NCBI GenBank assembly: GCA_964635575.1
Contig: CAZWNY010000042.1
Span: 1-16,482 of the forward strand
Direction: 5' to 3'
DNA: 16,482 nucleotides
Origin: GCA-2733415 sp964635575
GTDB lineage: Bacteria > Bacteroidota > Bacteroidia > Flavobacteriales > Flavobacteriaceae
Of the stretch, positions 14,387 to 16,482 are shown one piece after another; the first letter of the stretch is position 1; every line of letters begins with the position of its first letter. A program made the position numbers and the translations under genes. The notes under the pieces are model-generated. The model searched no databases and had not been told where the DNA came from. It saw nothing but the letters and a program-made list of their open reading frames with translations.

Positions 14387-16003
14387 TTATATATATAATT
14401 TATTACGTTGTTCTTGTATTTTTGGATCATTCATATATTCATCAAACGTACAATATTTATCAATTACTCCATTTGGTGTAATTTCAATAACTCTATTAGC
14501 TACGGTTTGGCAAAACTCATGATCGTGGGTACTAAATAATATGGTTCCTGGGAATTTTTTTAATGAGTTATTAAGTGCGGTTATGCTTTCTAAGTCTAAA
14601 TGGTTTGTAGGTTCGTCTAGCAGTAATACATTTGCTCTTGTCATCATCATTCTGCTTAACATACAGCGCACTTTTTCTCCTCCTGAAAGTACTTTACAAG
14701 TTTTTAACGCTTCTTCACCACTAAAAATCATTTTTCCTAAAAAACCACGTAAATTTACGTCTTCTTTTTCGACCTCTGTTTGTGCCCATTGCCGCATCCA
14801 ATCTACCAACGTTAAATCGTTATTAAAAAATCTTGAATTATCTGATGGTAGGTAACTTTGTGTTGTTGTTATTCCCCATTTATAGGTTCCTTTATCTGCT
14901 TTTGCATTATCGGTTATAATTTGATAAAATGCTGTTGTTGCCTTAGAGTTTTTAGAAATTATGGCTATTTTATCTCCTTTATTAAGGTTAATGTCTATTT
15001 TATCAAACAATAATCCTTCTTCATTAGATGCTTTTAAACTTTCTATATGTAATATTTGATCACCTGCTTCCCTATCTCTTTCAAAAATAATTGCAGGATA
15101 ACGTCTGCTAGATGGTTTAATATCTGAAATATTTAGTTTTTCCAGCATCTTTTTACGGGACGTTGTCTGTTTTGCTTTAGAGGCATTTGCGCTAAAACGA
15201 GCAATAAAGTCTTGTAATTCTTTTGCTTTTTCTTCTGCTTTTTTATTTTGTTGAGATCGTTGTCGTGCTGCTAATTGGCTAGATTCGTACCAAAATGTAT
15301 AGTTTCCCGAAAAGTGAGTGATTTTTGCAAAATCAATGTCTGAAATATGTGTACAAACGGCATCTAAAAAGTGTCGATCATGTGATACTACAATTACGGT
15401 TTGTTCAAAGTTTGCTAAAAAATTTTCTAACCAATTTATGGTTTCAAAATCTAAATCGTTGGTTGGCTCATCCATTATTAATACATCTGGATTACCAAAT
15501 AATGCTTTTGCTAATAATACACGTACTTTTTGTTTACCGTCTAAGTCTTTCATTAAAGTATAATGTAAACCTTCTTTAATTCCTAAGTTAGATAGCATTG
15601 ATGCGGCGTCAGAATCGGCAGTCCAGCCTTCCATTTCTTCAAAGGCTACTTGTAATTCGCCAATGCGTTCGGCATTTTCATCGGTATAATCGGCATACAA
15701 GGCGTCCATTTCTTTTTTTATAGCAAACAACTCTTTGTTTCCCCTAATTACGGTTTCTAATACTGGGAACTCATCATAAACATAATGATCTTGTGTTAAA
15801 ACCGACATCCGTTTACCTGGCTCTAAATGTACGTGTCCTGATGTTGGCTCTTGTAAACCTGCCATTATTTTTAAAAAGGTCGATTTTCCTGCTCCATTTG
15901 CTCCGATAATTCCGTAGCAATTTCCTTGAGTAAACTGTGTGCTTACTTCGTCAAATAAAACTCTTTTACCAAACTGAACTGATAAATTTGAAACTGATAA
16001 CAT
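14387..16003 (-). CDS. ABC-F family ATPase (YbiT-like) with one canonical and one degenerate ATP site
   Basis: I start at ATG 16003 (MLSVSNLSVQFGKR), the usual ABC-F beginning, giving 538 residues; a longer in-frame ATG at 16042 adds 13 atypical residues. There are two ABC domains in one chain and no membrane segment, as in ABC-F proteins that act on ribosomes. Domain 1: Walker A GANGAGKST at 34-42, a degenerate signature LDGKQ at 154-158, and Walker B DEPTNDLD at 178-185. The charged linker (about 240-310) is rich in Lys, Ala and Gln and carries SKAKQTTSRKKMLEKL. Domain 2: the Walker A position reads SKNSKATT at 350-357, lacking the glycines and the lysine placement. The signature LSGGEKVR at 439-446 is intact, followed by DEPTNHLD. 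In a paired structure site 1 is therefore canonical and site 2 is not. Role in translation is inferred from the family; antibiotic resistance is not indicated. Confidence 0.92.
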   Translation of the reverse strand: MLSVSNLSVQFGKRVLFDEVSTQFTQGNCYGIIGANGAGKSTFLKIMAGLQEPTSGHVHLEPGKRMSVLTQDHYVYDEFPVLETVIRGNKELFAIKKEMDALYADYTDENAERIGELQVAFEEMEGWTADSDAASMLSNLGIKEGLHYTLMKDLDGKQKVRVLLAKALFGNPDVLIMDEPTNDLDFETINWLENFLANFEQTVIVVSHDRHFLDAVCTHISDIDFAKITHFSGNYTFWYESSQLAARQRSQQNKKAEEKAKELQDFIARFSANASKAKQTTSRKKMLEKLNISDIKPSSRRYPAIIFERDREAGDQILHIESLKASNEEGLLFDKIDINLNKGDKIAIISKNSKATTAFYQIITDNAKADKGTYKWGITTTQSYLPSDNSRFFNNDLTLVDWMRQWAQTEVEKEDVNLRGFLGKMIFSGEEALKTCKVLSGGEKVRCMLSRMMMTRANVLLLDEPTNHLDLESITALNNSLKKFPGTILFSTHDHEFCQTVANRVIEITPNGVIDKYCTFDEYMNDPKIQEQRNKLYI

Positions 16004-16263
16004 TAATATATTTTTAAATTTCTGCGAAAATAAGCAATTCATTATAAATTATCAATATATATTTTAACATTAGCTTTTTATTGCTTCACCTTTCTATTAC
16101 TTTATTTATTTCAACTTCTCATACATTTCTTTTAATTTCAAAAAAAATGTTAACTATTTTATTGCTAATCTAATTTTTTATTTTTTGTAATGAATGATAA
16201 CTATTTAAAATATCCAACAGTTTAACCCTAATATAACCCGTTGTATATTTAAATAATGCTAAT

Positions 16264-16482
16264 TTATTGAATAATGATGTTTTTTATTATTTTTTCTTTT
16301 TCAGTAGTGATTTCTAAATAATAAAACCCTCTATTTAAGTTAGATATATTAATTGTATTCGTGTTTAAATTTTTAACTAGGAAAGTTTTAATTTTTTGAC
16401 CTGTTACATTATAAATAGCAATGGATCTAATGTTTTTTATGCTTTCTATTTTTATAAAATCATTTGCTGGATTTGGGTAGAT
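16264..16482 (-). CDS. C-terminal end of a type IX secretion (Por) cargo protein, 5' end outside the window
   Basis: An open frame without a start runs from the window edge to TAA at 16266-16264, giving 72 residues. It begins IYPNPANDFIKI, the hallmark of the type A Por/T9SS C-terminal sorting domain (TIGR04183). SIAIYNVTGQKI comes next, then ISNLNRGFYYLEI, and a basic tail ending KNIIIQ. This domain sends large secreted or surface proteins across the outer membrane and is then removed. The catalytic or adhesive part lies upstream, off the window, so the function of the cargo cannot be stated. It precedes the ABC-F gene on the same strand with about 260 bases between, in which I see no other gene. 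Confidence 0.93.
   Translation of the reverse strand: MYPNPANDFIKIESIKNIRSIAIYNVTGQKIKTFLVKNLNTNTINISNLNRGFYYLEITTEKEKIIKNIIIQ

Noticed and set aside
14387..16003. Antibiotic-resistance ABC-F protein
   Set aside because: The linker region is of the housekeeping YbiT-like kind as far as I can judge, and nothing around it suggests resistance. A specific resistance label would be unsupported.
1..16482. CRISPR array, insertion sequence, prophage, defence or toxin-antitoxin system
   Set aside because: No regularly spaced repeats, transposase or integrase motifs, paired small toxin/antitoxin genes or tRNA-like attachment sites were seen on either strand. The content is mainly conserved core genes.

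Overview
This window looks like a chromosomal segment from a member of the Flavobacteriaceae (phylum Bacteroidota). The genus cannot be resolved by reading alone. The DNA is very AT-rich. Several genes are preceded by the Bacteroidota -7 promoter element TAnnTTTG rather than by Shine-Dalgarno sequences. The last gene ends in a type IX secretion (Por) sorting domain, which is specific to this phylum. Gene content is mainly core housekeeping: uvrA, menD, dapF, mltG, tatA. A run of 13 Ns (7609-7621) marks an assembly gap, so apparent frameshifts and missing starts may be sequence errors.

Layout. 1-1292: two minus-strand genes for small exported proteins, one His-rich and one of unknown function. 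1293-1764: a 472-base divergent intergenic region with a possible 34-codon ORF. 1765-2939: a plus-strand pair, a low-molecular-weight protein tyrosine phosphatase and a tetrapyrrole-methylase-fold SAM methyltransferase, overlapping as TAATG. 2953-6056: minus-strand cell-wall genes, a lysozyme-like exported protein followed by the overlapping set dapF - GNAT - mltG. 6250-6597: tatA. 7038-7624: an ECF-type sigma factor whose N-terminus is broken by the gap. 7978-10758: uvrA, divergent from the sigma gene. It is followed by a small frame-disrupted gene remnant and a strong hairpin terminator shared with the convergent DUF2853 gene (10976-11317). 11438-16003: minus-strand ABC-F ATPase, membrane acyltransferase and menD, possibly co-transcribed. 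16264-16482: the C-terminal end of a T9SS cargo protein cut by the window edge.

Functionally, dapF makes meso-diaminopimelate for peptidoglycan. mltG cleaves nascent glycan strands, and the lysozyme-like protein next to it probably acts on the same polymer. MenD commits chorismate/isochorismate to menaquinone, the respiratory quinone of this group. UvrA starts nucleotide excision repair.

I found no CRISPR array, insertion sequence, prophage, tRNA, rRNA or defence system, and nothing that convincingly forms a new multi-gene system. The points most worth a second look are: the frame-disrupted small gene after uvrA; the acyltransferase whose conserved N-terminus lies upstream of any canonical start; the ABC-F protein in which both halves of one composite ATPase site look degenerate; and -7 boxes that abut start codons, suggesting leaderless mRNAs.
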